A DNA stretch of 7,320 nt, taken from positions 1 through 7,320 of the forward strand of contig BEIP01000060.1 of NCBI GenBank assembly GCA_002898955.1. The letters run 5' to 3'. The translations under genes and the position numbers were made by a program. The number at the start of each line of letters is the position of its first letter. Position 1 is the stretch's first letter. The notes beneath the pieces were generated by a model. That model was given only the letters and a program-made list of their open reading frames with translations, was not told where the DNA came from and made no database searches. Positions 1 through 6,685 of this stretch are shown piece after piece. Source of the stretch: a bacterium HR39. Its GTDB lineage: Bacteria; Pseudomonadota; Alphaproteobacteria; Geminicoccales; Geminicoccaceae.

Positions 1-554
1 TGGAGGAGGCCGCGGCGGGGCTCGGGGAGGGCGACCGGCTCCTGATCGCGGGCTTCCTCGATTCCCGCCTCCTTGCGGCGCTCGCCCGCCGGCTGCGCCC
101 ACGCGGCGTGCGCGTCCAGCTCAACCTCGCGCCCTTTGCCTGCGACTACGGCGATCTGTGGGAGAGCGTGGACCTGGTGGTGGCAAACCGCGCCGAACTG
201 GACATCCACTTCGGAACCCCCGATCCCCGGGTGGCGGCGCTGCGCCTGTTCGCCCGCGGCGTGCGCGCCGTGGTCGCCACGGCGGGGCCCGGAGGGGCGT
301 GGTGGCTGGAGCCGGAGCGCGCCTTCCACGTGCCGGCACCGCGCGTTGCGGCGGTGGACACCACGGCGGCGGGCGACGTGCTGGCCGGAGTGCTGGCGGC
401 GGAGCTGCACCGCGGGGCGGGGCCTTCGGATGCCCTGCGCCTCGCCGTGCACGCCGCGAGCCTCGCGGTGACGCGTCCGGGTGCCGTCCCCTCCATCCCC
501 TCCGCCGCGGAGATCGAGCGGCTGCGGCGCGAGCTCGCGGGAGGGGAACCGTGA
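1..554 (+). CDS. PfkB/ribokinase-family carbohydrate kinase, 3' part (5' end outside window)
   Basis: The reading frame is open from base 3 and gives 183 residues before the TGA at 552-554; the true start lies upstream. It is the C-terminal part of a PfkB-family kinase, which phosphorylates a sugar or nucleoside with ATP in the cytoplasm. Seen: an NRAELDIHFG segment matching the family's conserved N-x-x-E region, then VVATAGPGGAWW (the usual V-T-x-G-x-x-G strand and turn), then DTTAAGDVLAG, the PfkB signature 2. Its last Asp (codon 375-377) is the expected catalytic base. The usual GAGD is AAGD here, which the signature allows. The tail LAVTRPGAVPSIPSAAEIE closely resembles ribokinases. Substrate cannot be decided without the N-terminal half. 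The stop overlaps the folP start by four bases (GTGA, 551-554), so the two genes are probably co-transcribed and translationally coupled. The family call is firm; ribokinase itself is only a likely reading. Confidence 0.88.
   Translation, partial: EEAAAGLGEGDRLLIAGFLDSRLLAALARRLRPRGVRVQLNLAPFACDYGDLWESVDLVVANRAELDIHFGTPDPRVAALRLFARGVRAVVATAGPGGAWWLEPERAFHVPAPRVAAVDTTAAGDVLAGVLAAELHRGAGPSDALRLAVHAASLAVTRPGAVPSIPSAAEIERLRRELAGGEP
541..546 (+). promoter_or_regulatory. Shine-Dalgarno for folP
   Basis: GAGGGG lies four bases before the GTG at 551, inside the end of the kinase gene. It supports that GTG as the folP start rather than an earlier in-frame codon within the kinase gene. Confidence 0.6.
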
Positions 555-1597
555 GCGCGCGCCGCTGGCTGGTTCCGCTCGGCTGGCACGCCGGCATCCA
601 GGCGGCGGAACTGGTGGCGGCCGGCCGGGCGCTGCCGGTGCTGGGCGGCGGCTTCGCCGTCTCCGCCTTCACCCTGCGGCGCGCAGCAGGGGAGGGGCCG
701 GAGGTGCTGGATCCCGCCGCCGCGGCCGCCCGCCATCCCGAAGAGATCGCCGCCCTCGCCCGGCCGCGCGCGGCACCCTTCGACCGCCCGCGCATCGCCG
801 GCGTGCTCAACCTCACACCCGACTCCTTCTCCGGCGACGGGCTGGCGGGGGCGCGGGATGCGGCGCTGGCCCGGGCGCGGGAGATGGTGGCGGCCGGGGC
901 CGACTGGGTGGAGGTGGGCGGCGAGTCGGTGCGCCCGGGAGCCGAGGCGGTGCCGGTGGAGGAGGAGCTCGCCCGCATCCTCCCGGTGCTGGAGGCGCTC
1001 TCCGCCGAGCGCATCCCCTTCGCCGTCGAGACCCGGCGGGCTGTGGTGATGCGCCGCGCGCTGGAGCTGGGCGCGGCGATGCTGAACGATTCGAGCGGCT
1101 TCACCTTCGATCCGGAAGCGGCATCGGTGGCGGCATCCTCCGGCGCCGTGCTCGTGGTCACCCACAGCCGCGGCGATCCCGCCACCATGAACCGCGCGCC
1201 CTTCTACCGCGACGTGGTGGCGGAGGTGCTGGACGAGCTGGATGTGCGCATCCGGCGCCTGCTCGATCTCGGCGCGCGCGAAGAGCGCGTGCTGGCCGAT
1301 CCCGGCTTCTGCTTCGCCAAGAAGGAGCCGCACGATCTGGAGCTGCTGCGCCGGCTGCCGGCGCTGCACGGGCTCGGCCAGCCGCTCTACGTGGGCCTCT
1401 CGCGCAAGGGCCTCACCCGCGCCCTCGAGGCGGTGCGCCCGCCGGCAGCGCGCCTTCCGGCCTCCCTCGCCGCCGCCTTCCACGCGCTCTGGTGCGGGGC
1501 GCGGCTGCTGCGGGTGCACGACGTGGCCGAGACCCGGCAGGTGGTGGAGCTGTTCACCGCTCTCTGCGGCGAAGCGCCCGCCCCGCAGCCGCTTTGA
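551..1597 (+). CDS. folP: Dihydropteroate synthase, divergent active site
   Basis: 348 residues. DHPS joins 6-hydroxymethyl-dihydropterin diphosphate to p-aminobenzoate in cytoplasmic folate synthesis. Motifs in order: GVLNLTPDSFS (84-94, signature 1), VGGESVRPGA (122-131), AVETRR (158-163), LNDSSG (178-183), THSRGDPATM (204-213), DPGFCFAK (250-257), VGLSRK (281-286) and RVHD (321-324). The catalytic core starts near residue 82; the 80-residue N-terminal extension makes it longer than the usual 270-290 residues, and similar extensions occur, from memory, in alphaproteobacterial FolP. Kept relative to E. coli (numbering from memory): N22, F28, R63, N115, D185, K221, R255, H257. Changed: T62 to Val127, D96 to Glu160, M139 region to Thr-His-Ser, G189 to Cys254, G191 to Ala256. 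GTG start at 551 chosen because of the GAGGGG site and the GTGA overlap with the kinase stop. The family is clear; normal DHPS activity is inferred. Confidence 0.9.
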   Translation: MSARRWLVPLGWHAGIQAAELVAAGRALPVLGGGFAVSAFTLRRAAGEGPEVLDPAAAAARHPEEIAALARPRAAPFDRPRIAGVLNLTPDSFSGDGLAGARDAALARAREMVAAGADWVEVGGESVRPGAEAVPVEEELARILPVLEALSAERIPFAVETRRAVVMRRALELGAAMLNDSSGFTFDPEAASVAASSGAVLVVTHSRGDPATMNRAPFYRDVVAEVLDELDVRIRRLLDLGAREERVLADPGFCFAKKEPHDLELLRRLPALHGLGQPLYVGLSRKGLTRALEAVRPPAARLPASLAAAFHALWCGARLLRVHDVAETRQVVELFTALCGEAPAPQPL

Positions 1598-1622
1598 CAG
1601 GGTGCGGAACGCCCCCTATATG
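1594..1622 (+). promoter_or_regulatory. Sigma70-type promoter for rpmH-rnpA-yidD-yidC
   Basis: A perfect -35 box TTGACA (1594-1599) is followed by a 17-base spacer and a -10 box TATATG (1617-1622), matching four of six consensus bases. CTATAT-type -10 boxes are common in alphaproteobacteria. The -35 box overlaps the folP stop codon (TGA 1595-1597). Predicted start of transcription is near 1629, giving a leader of about 40 bases before rpmH. High expression would suit a ribosomal protein gene. Confidence 0.78.
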
Positions 1623-1669
1623 CCCGCTCGCTTCGCGCCGGACGGACATTCGCACGGGGATGGCCTGCC

Positions 1670-1804
1670 GTGAAACGGACCTATCAGCCGAGCCGCCTCA
1701 TCCGCAAGCGTCGCCACGGCTTCCGGGCCCGCATGGCCACGGTGGGCGGCCGCCGGGTGCTCAAGCGGCGCCGGGCGAAGGGCCGCAAGCGCCTGACGGT
1801 GTGA
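1670..1804 (+). CDS. rpmH: 50S ribosomal protein L34
   Basis: 44 residues, the normal length for L34, a small, highly basic protein of the large ribosomal subunit that binds 23S rRNA. The product begins [18 protein letters not shown] and contains [13 protein letters not shown] and a closing [10 protein letters not shown], an almost textbook L34. The start is GTG at 1670, preceded by GGGGA (1656-1660) with nine bases of spacing; no ATG is in frame upstream before the in-frame TGA at 1595. It is the first gene after the promoter at 1594-1622. Its stop overlaps the rnpA GTG start by four bases (GTGA, 1801-1804), so RnpA translation is likely coupled to L34 translation. Confidence 0.97.
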   Translation: MKRTYQPSRLIRKRRHGFRARMATVGGRRVLKRRRAKGRKRLTV

Positions 1805-2205
1805 GCGGCGGCGCGCCGCGGGTCCGCCTCGAGCGGCTCAGGCGGCGTCAGCAGTTCCTCGCGGCGGCGCGCGGCGCGAAGGTGCACATGCCGGTGCTGG
1901 TGGTGCAGTGCGTGCCCCGGCCCGGCGGCGATGCGGAGCCCACCATCGGGGTGGGCTTCACCGCATCGAGGAAGGTGGGCAACGCCGTCGCGCGCAACCG
2001 AGCCCGCCGGCGGCTGCGCGAGGCGGCGCGCCGGGTGCTGCCCGAGGTGGGGGAACCCGGCTGCGATTACGTGCTGATCGCCCGGCAGGCGGTGGTGACA
2101 TGTCCCTTCGCGGAACTGGAGCGGCAGCTCGCGGAAGCGGTGCGGCGCCTGCGGGCGGGGTGCCGGGAGAAGGCGTCCGCCCCGGAGCGACCGCCCGCTT
2201 CCTGA
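1801..2205 (+). CDS. rnpA: Ribonuclease P protein component
   Basis: 134 residues, in the family's usual range of 110-140. The protein binds the RNase P RNA and helps it cut 5' leaders from precursor tRNAs. The family signature is present as [20 protein letters not shown] (52-71), followed by LREAAR; the R-N-x-x-(K/R)-R basic helix contacts the P RNA. The N-terminal [11 protein letters not shown] is the usual R-L-x-x-x-x-x-F start, and [10 protein letters not shown] (89-98) is the conserved strand near the end. Start GTG 1801 overlaps the rpmH stop; there is no clear Shine-Dalgarno, which fits translational coupling. The 3' end overlaps the proposed yidD start by 46 bases in another frame. 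The tail after residue 120 is low-complexity and charged. Confidence 0.96.
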   Translation: MSGGAPRVRLERLRRRQQFLAAARGAKVHMPVLVVQCVPRPGGDAEPTIGVGFTASRKVGNAVARNRARRRLREAARRVLPEVGEPGCDYVLIARQAVVTCPFAELERQLAEAVRRLRAGCREKASAPERPPAS

Positions 2206-2438
2206 TCGCCCTCGTCCAGGTCTACCGCTACCTCGTCTCGCCGCTGCTCGCGCCGCGCTGCCGCTATCTGCCCACCTGTTCCGAATACGCCGTCGAGGCC
2301 CTGCGCCGTCACGGCGCGGTGCGCGGCGGCCTCCTCGCCCTGCGGCGCATCCTGCGCTGCCATCCCTGGGGCGGCCAAGGCTACGACCCGGTGCCGCCCG
2401 CCGATCCCCCGCAGTCCCGAGCCGGATCCCGCCGATGA
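2160..2438 (+). CDS. yidD: Membrane protein insertion efficiency factor YidD
   Basis: 92 residues from the GTG at 2160. YidD is a small, membrane-associated protein thought to assist insertion of proteins by YidC. Seen: an amphipathic N-terminal helix ([17 protein letters not shown]), then [19 protein letters not shown] and [18 protein letters not shown], the hallmark pattern with its three cysteines (C34, C40, C67). The family usually has about 70-90 residues and starts roughly 5-10 residues before the amphipathic helix, so GTG 2160 is the best start; an in-frame ATG at 2100 would add 20 residues of unfamiliar sequence, and CTG 2202 is a less likely alternative. It overlaps rnpA by 46 bases and its TGA overlaps the yidC ATG (ATGA, 2435-2438). 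Family call is firm; the start is moderately sure. Confidence 0.92.
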   Translation: MPGEGVRPGATARFLIALVQVYRYLVSPLLAPRCRYLPTCSEYAVEALRRHGAVRGGLLALRRILRCHPWGGQGYDPVPPADPPQSRAGSRR

Positions 2439-4168
2439 GCGAACAGCGCAATCTGGTGCTCGCCATCGCCCTGTCGGTGGCCATCATCCTGGCCTTCGAG
2501 TACTTCTACGAGATCCCGCGCCGCCAGCGCCTCGCCCAGCAGCAGGCGCAGCAGCCGGTGGCCACGCAGACGGCACCGCAGGAGGAGGCGAGGGTCCCGG
2601 GCCCGGGGGCGATGCCGGATCTCGGCGAGCAGCTTCCGGAGACGGCGCTGCGCTCGGTGCCGCGCGCCCCGGTCGACAACCCGCGCGTTTCCGGCTCGGT
2701 CGATCTGGTCGGCGCGAGGATCGACGATCTCGTGCTCGACGACTACCACGTGGAGCCGGATTCCGCCTCGCCGCGCATCCGTCTCCTCCATCCCGCCGGC
2801 ACCGCCCGTGCCTATTTCGCCGAATTCGGCTGGACCGCCACGGATCGGGAGCTGAAGCTGCCCGGTCCCGACACGCCGTGGCAGGTGGTGTCGGGGAAGG
2901 TGGCGCCGGGCGAGACACTGGTGCTGCGCTGGGACAACGGCGAGGGCGTCGTCTTCGAGCAGCGCATCGGCATCGATTCGGACTACATGTTCACCGTCGA
3001 GCGCCGGGTGATCAACAACACGGACCGGCCGCTCACCCTCTACCCCTACGGGCTGGTCAGCCGCCGCGGCACGCCGCAGACGCTGGGCTACTACATCCTC
3101 CACGAGGGCCCGATCGGCGTCGTCGAGGGTCGGCTGCACGAGATCGACTACACGGACCTGGTCGAAGACGGACCCCAGCGTTACGAAACGACGGGCGGCT
3201 GGCTCGGCATCACCGACAAGTACTGGCTGGTGGCGCTGGTGCCGGACCAGCGGGAAAAGGTGACGGTCACCTTCCGCCACGTCGACCGAAACGGCACGCC
3301 GGTCTACCAGACGGACTTCGTGCGCCCGGCGGTGACCGTGCAGCCCGGGGGCGAGGCGGCGGTCACGGATCGCGTCTTCGCCGGCGCCAAGGAGGTGGAG
3401 CTGCTCGACCGCTACGAGGCGGAGCTGGGCATCCCGCTGTTCGACCGGGCCGTGGACTTCGGCTGGTTCTACTTCCTGACCAAGCCGATCTTCTACATGC
3501 TCCATTACCTCTACAAGTGGACCGGCAACTACGGCGTCGCCATCCTGATCATGACGCTGCTGGTCCGGCTGGCGATGTTCCCGCTGGCCAACAAGTCCTT
3601 CCGCGCCATGAACCGGATGAAGCAGCTCCAGCCGGAGATGATGCGCATCCGCGAGCTGTACGAGAACGACCGCGAGCGGATAAACCGCGAGCTGATGGAG
3701 CTCTACCGGCGCGAGAAGGTCAATCCGGCGGCGGGCTGCCTGCCCATCGTGATCCAGATCCCGATCTTCTTCGCGCTCTACAAGGTACTGTTCGTCAGCA
3801 TCGAGATGCGCCATGCGCCGTTCTTCGGCTGGATCCGCGACCTCTCGGCACCCGACCCCACCAACCTGTTCAACCTGTTCGGGCTGCTCCCGTGGGATCC
3901 GCCGGGATTCCTGCACGTGGGCGCGCTGCCGCTGGTGATGGGCTTCACCATGTGGCTGCAGCAGAAGCTCAACCCGCAGCCGGCCGATCCGGTCCAGGCG
4001 AAGCTGATGAACCTGCTGCCGGTCATGTTCACCTTTCTCTTCGCCCAGTTCCCGGCCGGGCTGGTGCTCTACTGGACCTGGAGCAACATCCTCGCCATCG
4101 CCCAGCAGTGGTTCCTGCACCGGCAGATGGAGCGGGAGGAGGCGGCGAAGGCGGGCCGGGCGGGGTGA
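2435..4168 (+). CDS. yidC: Membrane protein insertase YidC (long proteobacterial form)
   Basis: 577 residues. YidC inserts proteins into the inner membrane, alone or with SecYEG. Order of parts: TM1 (about residues 6-24, [19 protein letters not shown]), a Gln/Pro-rich linker (30-65), the large periplasmic beta-domain P1 (about 80-325), then the conserved insertase core from about 340. The core has TM2 with [18 protein letters not shown], whose Arg378 corresponds to the essential groove Arg of E. coli (R366 from memory); a cytoplasmic helical hairpin with basic and acidic residues (385-430); TM3 with [18 protein letters not shown] (432-449); TM4 around 495-508; and TM5 with [20 protein letters not shown] (528-547). 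ATG 2435 overlaps the yidD stop. The short C-terminus lacks the long basic tail seen in some species. It ends the rpmH block; a 141-base gap follows. Confidence 0.97.
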   Translation: MSEQRNLVLAIALSVAIILAFEYFYEIPRRQRLAQQQAQQPVATQTAPQEEARVPGPGAMPDLGEQLPETALRSVPRAPVDNPRVSGSVDLVGARIDDLVLDDYHVEPDSASPRIRLLHPAGTARAYFAEFGWTATDRELKLPGPDTPWQVVSGKVAPGETLVLRWDNGEGVVFEQRIGIDSDYMFTVERRVINNTDRPLTLYPYGLVSRRGTPQTLGYYILHEGPIGVVEGRLHEIDYTDLVEDGPQRYETTGGWLGITDKYWLVALVPDQREKVTVTFRHVDRNGTPVYQTDFVRPAVTVQPGGEAAVTDRVFAGAKEVELLDRYEAELGIPLFDRAVDFGWFYFLTKPIFYMLHYLYKWTGNYGVAILIMTLLVRLAMFPLANKSFRAMNRMKQLQPEMMRIRELYENDRERINRELMELYRREKVNPAAGCLPIVIQIPIFFALYKVLFVSIEMRHAPFFGWIRDLSAPDPTNLFNLFGLLPWDPPGFLHVGALPLVMGFTMWLQQKLNPQPADPVQAKLMNLLPVMFTFLFAQFPAGLVLYWTWSNILAIAQQWFLHRQMEREEAAKAGRAG

Positions 4169-4197
4169 TGCGCGTCGCGGTGGTGCGACCGCGCGTC
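4167..4197 (+). terminator. GC-rich stem-loop at the yidC stop, possible terminator
   Basis: The arm at 4167-4178 can pair with 4185-4197 (about 12 pairs including one G-U, with one bulged C) around a six-base GGTGGT loop. It starts inside the yidC TGA codon. No T-run follows (the next bases are CCCTCCACCCCC), so intrinsic termination is uncertain; it may instead protect the 3' end of the transcript or be chance pairing in GC-rich DNA. Confidence 0.35.
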
Positions 4198-4220
4198 CCC
4201 TCCACCCCCGCGCGAGCACC

Positions 4221-4249
4221 TTGACAGGGTGCCCTGGCGCCATGATACC
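4221..4249 (+). promoter_or_regulatory. Sigma70-type promoter for tolQRAB
   Basis: A perfect -35 box TTGACA (4221-4226) is followed by a 17-base spacer and GATACC (4244-4249), a weaker -10 matching three of six consensus bases. An 8-base palindrome TGGCGCCA (4235-4242) sits in the spacer. Predicted transcription start is near 4256, leaving a leader of about 54 bases before tolQ. The 12 bases TTGACAGGGTGC are identical to the start of the rpmH promoter. Confidence 0.6.
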
Positions 4250-4297
4250 CGTGGGCCGGACGTGGAGGTCCCCCGAGATCCCGAAACAACGCCCCGC

Positions 4298-4303
4298 GGA
4301 GGG
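4298..4303 (+). promoter_or_regulatory. Shine-Dalgarno for tolQ
   Basis: GGAGGG lies six bases before ATG 4310. It decides the tolQ start against an in-frame GTG at 4229, which sits between the -35 and -10 boxes of the proposed promoter and so would not be in the transcript. Confidence 0.8.
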
Positions 4304-4309
4304 CGCCGC

Positions 4310-5029
<720 letters not shown>

Positions 5030-5032
5030 GCC

Positions 5033-5512
5033 ATGGCGGGCGGCATCCACCACGGCGGCGGCGTGCGGCGGCGTTCGCGCCGCATGCGCCGGCAGATGGC
5101 GGAGATCAACGTCACGCCCTTCGTGGACGTGATGCTGGTGCTGCTGGTGGTGTTCATGGTGACCGCCCCGCTCATGGTGAGCGGCGTGCCGGTGGAGCTG
5201 CCGCGCGCCGACGGGGCGGCCGTGCCCAATGCGGAGGAACCACTGGTGATCACCGTCACCCGCGAGGGGGCGGTCTACGCGGGCAAAGAGCCGTTGCCGC
5301 GCGGTGATCTGGCGGTGGCCTTCGCCGCACTCGCCGGGGAGGATCGCGGGCGGCGGGTCTACGTGCGGGCCGACCGGGATGTGGACTACGGGACGGTGAT
5401 GGAGGTGATGGCGGCGCTGCGCGGTGCCGGGCTCACGCGCATCGCCCTGCTCACCCGGCCGCCGCACACCGAGACGGCCCGGCTGGTCGAGCCCGCCGCC
5501 GCGGCCCGCTGA
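5033..5512 (+). CDS. tolR: Tol-Pal system protein TolR
   Basis: 159 residues, slightly longer than the 142 of E. coli TolR. TolR is a single-span inner-membrane protein of the ExbD/TolR family that forms the proton path with TolQ. Seen: a basic N-terminus ([11 protein letters not shown]), then [21 protein letters not shown] (23-43), where Asp32 is the conserved membrane Asp that carries protons. A periplasmic domain follows (about 50-145), including the [12 protein letters not shown] and [35 protein letters not shown] segments typical of the family. The final 18 residues are a loose Ala-rich tail. ATG 5033 follows the tolQ stop by three bases, with AAGGCGG (5018-5024) as a likely ribosome site within tolQ. 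Confidence 0.96.
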   Translation: MAGGIHHGGGVRRRSRRMRRQMAEINVTPFVDVMLVLLVVFMVTAPLMVSGVPVELPRADGAAVPNAEEPLVITVTREGAVYAGKEPLPRGDLAVAFAALAGEDRGRRVYVRADRDVDYGTVMEVMAALRGAGLTRIALLTRPPHTETARLVEPAAAAR

Positions 5513-5524
5513 GGGGAGGGCGGC

Positions 5525-6685
5525 GTGCGCCCGGCGCTCCTGGCCTCGCTCCTGCTCCACGCCGCGGCCATCGCCGCGCTGCTGCGGCTTTCCGGCACCA
5601 CGCCCCCGCCGCCTCCCGAGCTGCCGCTGATGGTGGAGCTGGTGGCGGCCCCGGAGGAACCGCCGGAGGACCATCCGGCCGAGGCGGCGGCCGAGCCGGT
5701 GGAGACGGCACCGCTGCCGCCGCGCACCGAACCGGCCGCTCCGCCGCCCGCACCCGAACCGACGCCACCGGCCGAGAGCACACCGGTCCCCGAGCCGGCA
5801 CCGGCATCCGAGCCGGCTCGGGCGCCCGAGCCGCCGGCGCAGTCGCAACCCGCCACCGTGGCGGCGAAGGAACCGGTGACGCAGCCCGCGGCGGAACCCG
5901 AGCCTTCCGCACCCGCTCCGCCCGAGCAGCCGCCGCCCGCAGCGCAGCCGGACCCGCCGGAGCCGCCCGCCCGCGAGCCCGCGCCTCCGCCGCCGCCTCC
6001 CCCGCAGCCGGCGGAGAAGGTCGCGACTGCCCGACCCGAGCCGGCGCCCGCGGCGGGTCCGAAGCCTCCGCGACCACCCGCGCCGCGTCCCGCACCCGTG
6101 CGCGTGGCCCGCGTGGAAGCGCCGCAGCGGCCGCTTCCGCCCGCACCGCGCCCACGGGTCGAGACGCCGCCGCAGCAGGCGAAGACGGCACCCGATGGCG
6201 AGACGGCGGACGTGCAGCGCACCGACGACTTCGAGGCGCTCCTGCGCAGCGTCGAGACCCTCACCCGGCGCGAGCGGGACGAGGTGAAGCGCGAGGGGCG
6301 GGGCGAGGGGCGTGAGCGGGGCACGGCGCCGCGTCCCCCCGAGGAGGAGCCGGCCGAGCGACCCGTCTCGCCGGCGCAGCTCGCCGCGCTGCAGCGCATG
6401 GTGGAGGAACAGGTCTACCGCTGCTGGACCATCCCCCTGGGAGCGCGCGGCCTGCACGGCATGCGGGTCGTCGTCCGCTTCGAGCTCGACCGCGCGGGGC
6501 GGCTCGTCTCCAGCGAGGTGGTGGACCGCGAGCGCTTCGCCCGCGATCCCGTCTTCCGCATCCTCGCCGAGAGTGCCATCAGGGCGGTGGAGCGCTGCGC
6601 GCCCCTGCGCCTTCCGCCGGAAGCCTGGGCGGCCTGGCGCGTCATCGAGATGAACTTCGATCCGGCAAGGGCTCTAAGCGGATGA
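5525..6685 (+). CDS. tolA: Tol-Pal system protein TolA, proline-rich linker
   Basis: 386 residues. TolA is anchored in the inner membrane, energised by TolQ-TolR, and reaches across the periplasm to TolB and Pal. Parts: a membrane anchor (4-22) with SLLLHAAAIAALL, which keeps the Ser/His pattern used to contact TolQR; a very Pro/Glu/Ala-rich linker (about 26-220; about 74 of residues 21-220 are Pro, with seven in a row at 154-160); a charged stretch with DFEALLRSVETL (235-246) and an Arg/Glu-rich region; and the globular C-terminal domain (282-386), with AALQRMVEEQVYRCW, VVVRFELDRAGRLVSSEVVD, and AESAIRAVERCAPLRLP. Cys300 and Cys358 could form a disulfide. GTG 5525 has a GGGGAGGG site (5513-5520) in front. 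Its TGA overlaps the tolB ATG. TonB is the alternative because of the linker, but context and the C-terminal domain favour TolA. Confidence 0.93.
   Translation: MRPALLASLLLHAAAIAALLRLSGTTPPPPPELPLMVELVAAPEEPPEDHPAEAAAEPVETAPLPPRTEPAAPPPAPEPTPPAESTPVPEPAPASEPARAPEPPAQSQPATVAAKEPVTQPAAEPEPSAPAPPEQPPPAAQPDPPEPPAREPAPPPPPPPQPAEKVATARPEPAPAAGPKPPRPPAPRPAPVRVARVEAPQRPLPPAPRPRVETPPQQAKTAPDGETADVQRTDDFEALLRSVETLTRRERDEVKREGRGEGRERGTAPRPPEEEPAERPVSPAQLAALQRMVEEQVYRCWTIPLGARGLHGMRVVVRFELDRAGRLVSSEVVDRERFARDPVFRILAESAIRAVERCAPLRLPPEAWAAWRVIEMNFDPARALSG

Noticed and set aside
121..1519. Long - strand frames opposite the kinase gene and folP
   Set aside because: Same antisense effect of GC-rich coding DNA; the + strand frame has clear PfkB and DHPS motifs and the opposite products show none.
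1598..1669. Possible replication origin near rpmH-rnpA, as in some bacteria
   Set aside because: No DnaA box-like sequence (TTATCCACA), no AT-rich stretch and no dnaA gene are visible.
481..1800. A + strand frame that runs through folP and joins rnpA in frame
   Set aside because: Upstream of 1801 it gives a Gly/Arg/Pro-rich product with no motifs and overlaps folP and rpmH; only the part from GTG 1801 is rnpA.
4168..4224. An 18-codon frame starting with ATG overlapping the yidC stop (TGATG)
   Set aside because: Too short to judge, no known motif, covers a hairpin and ends in the tol -35 box. A coupled leader peptide is imaginable but nothing in the sequence supports it beyond the overlap.
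4229..4309. Upstream GTG 4229 as the start of tolQ
   Set aside because: It would lie between the -35 and -10 boxes, has no ribosome site, and adds 27 residues unlike TolQ; ATG 4310 has an ideal GGAGGG site.
5735..6010. Repetitive-looking CCG/GCC/GAG-rich DNA, considered as a tandem repeat
   Set aside because: Unit length is irregular and it is explained by the Pro-Glu-Ala coding of the TolA linker; no exact DNA repeat array is present.
5525..6685. TonB rather than TolA
   Set aside because: The proline-rich linker is TonB-like, but the gene lies between tolR and tolB with an ATGA overlap to tolB, and its C-terminal domain matches the TolA pattern.
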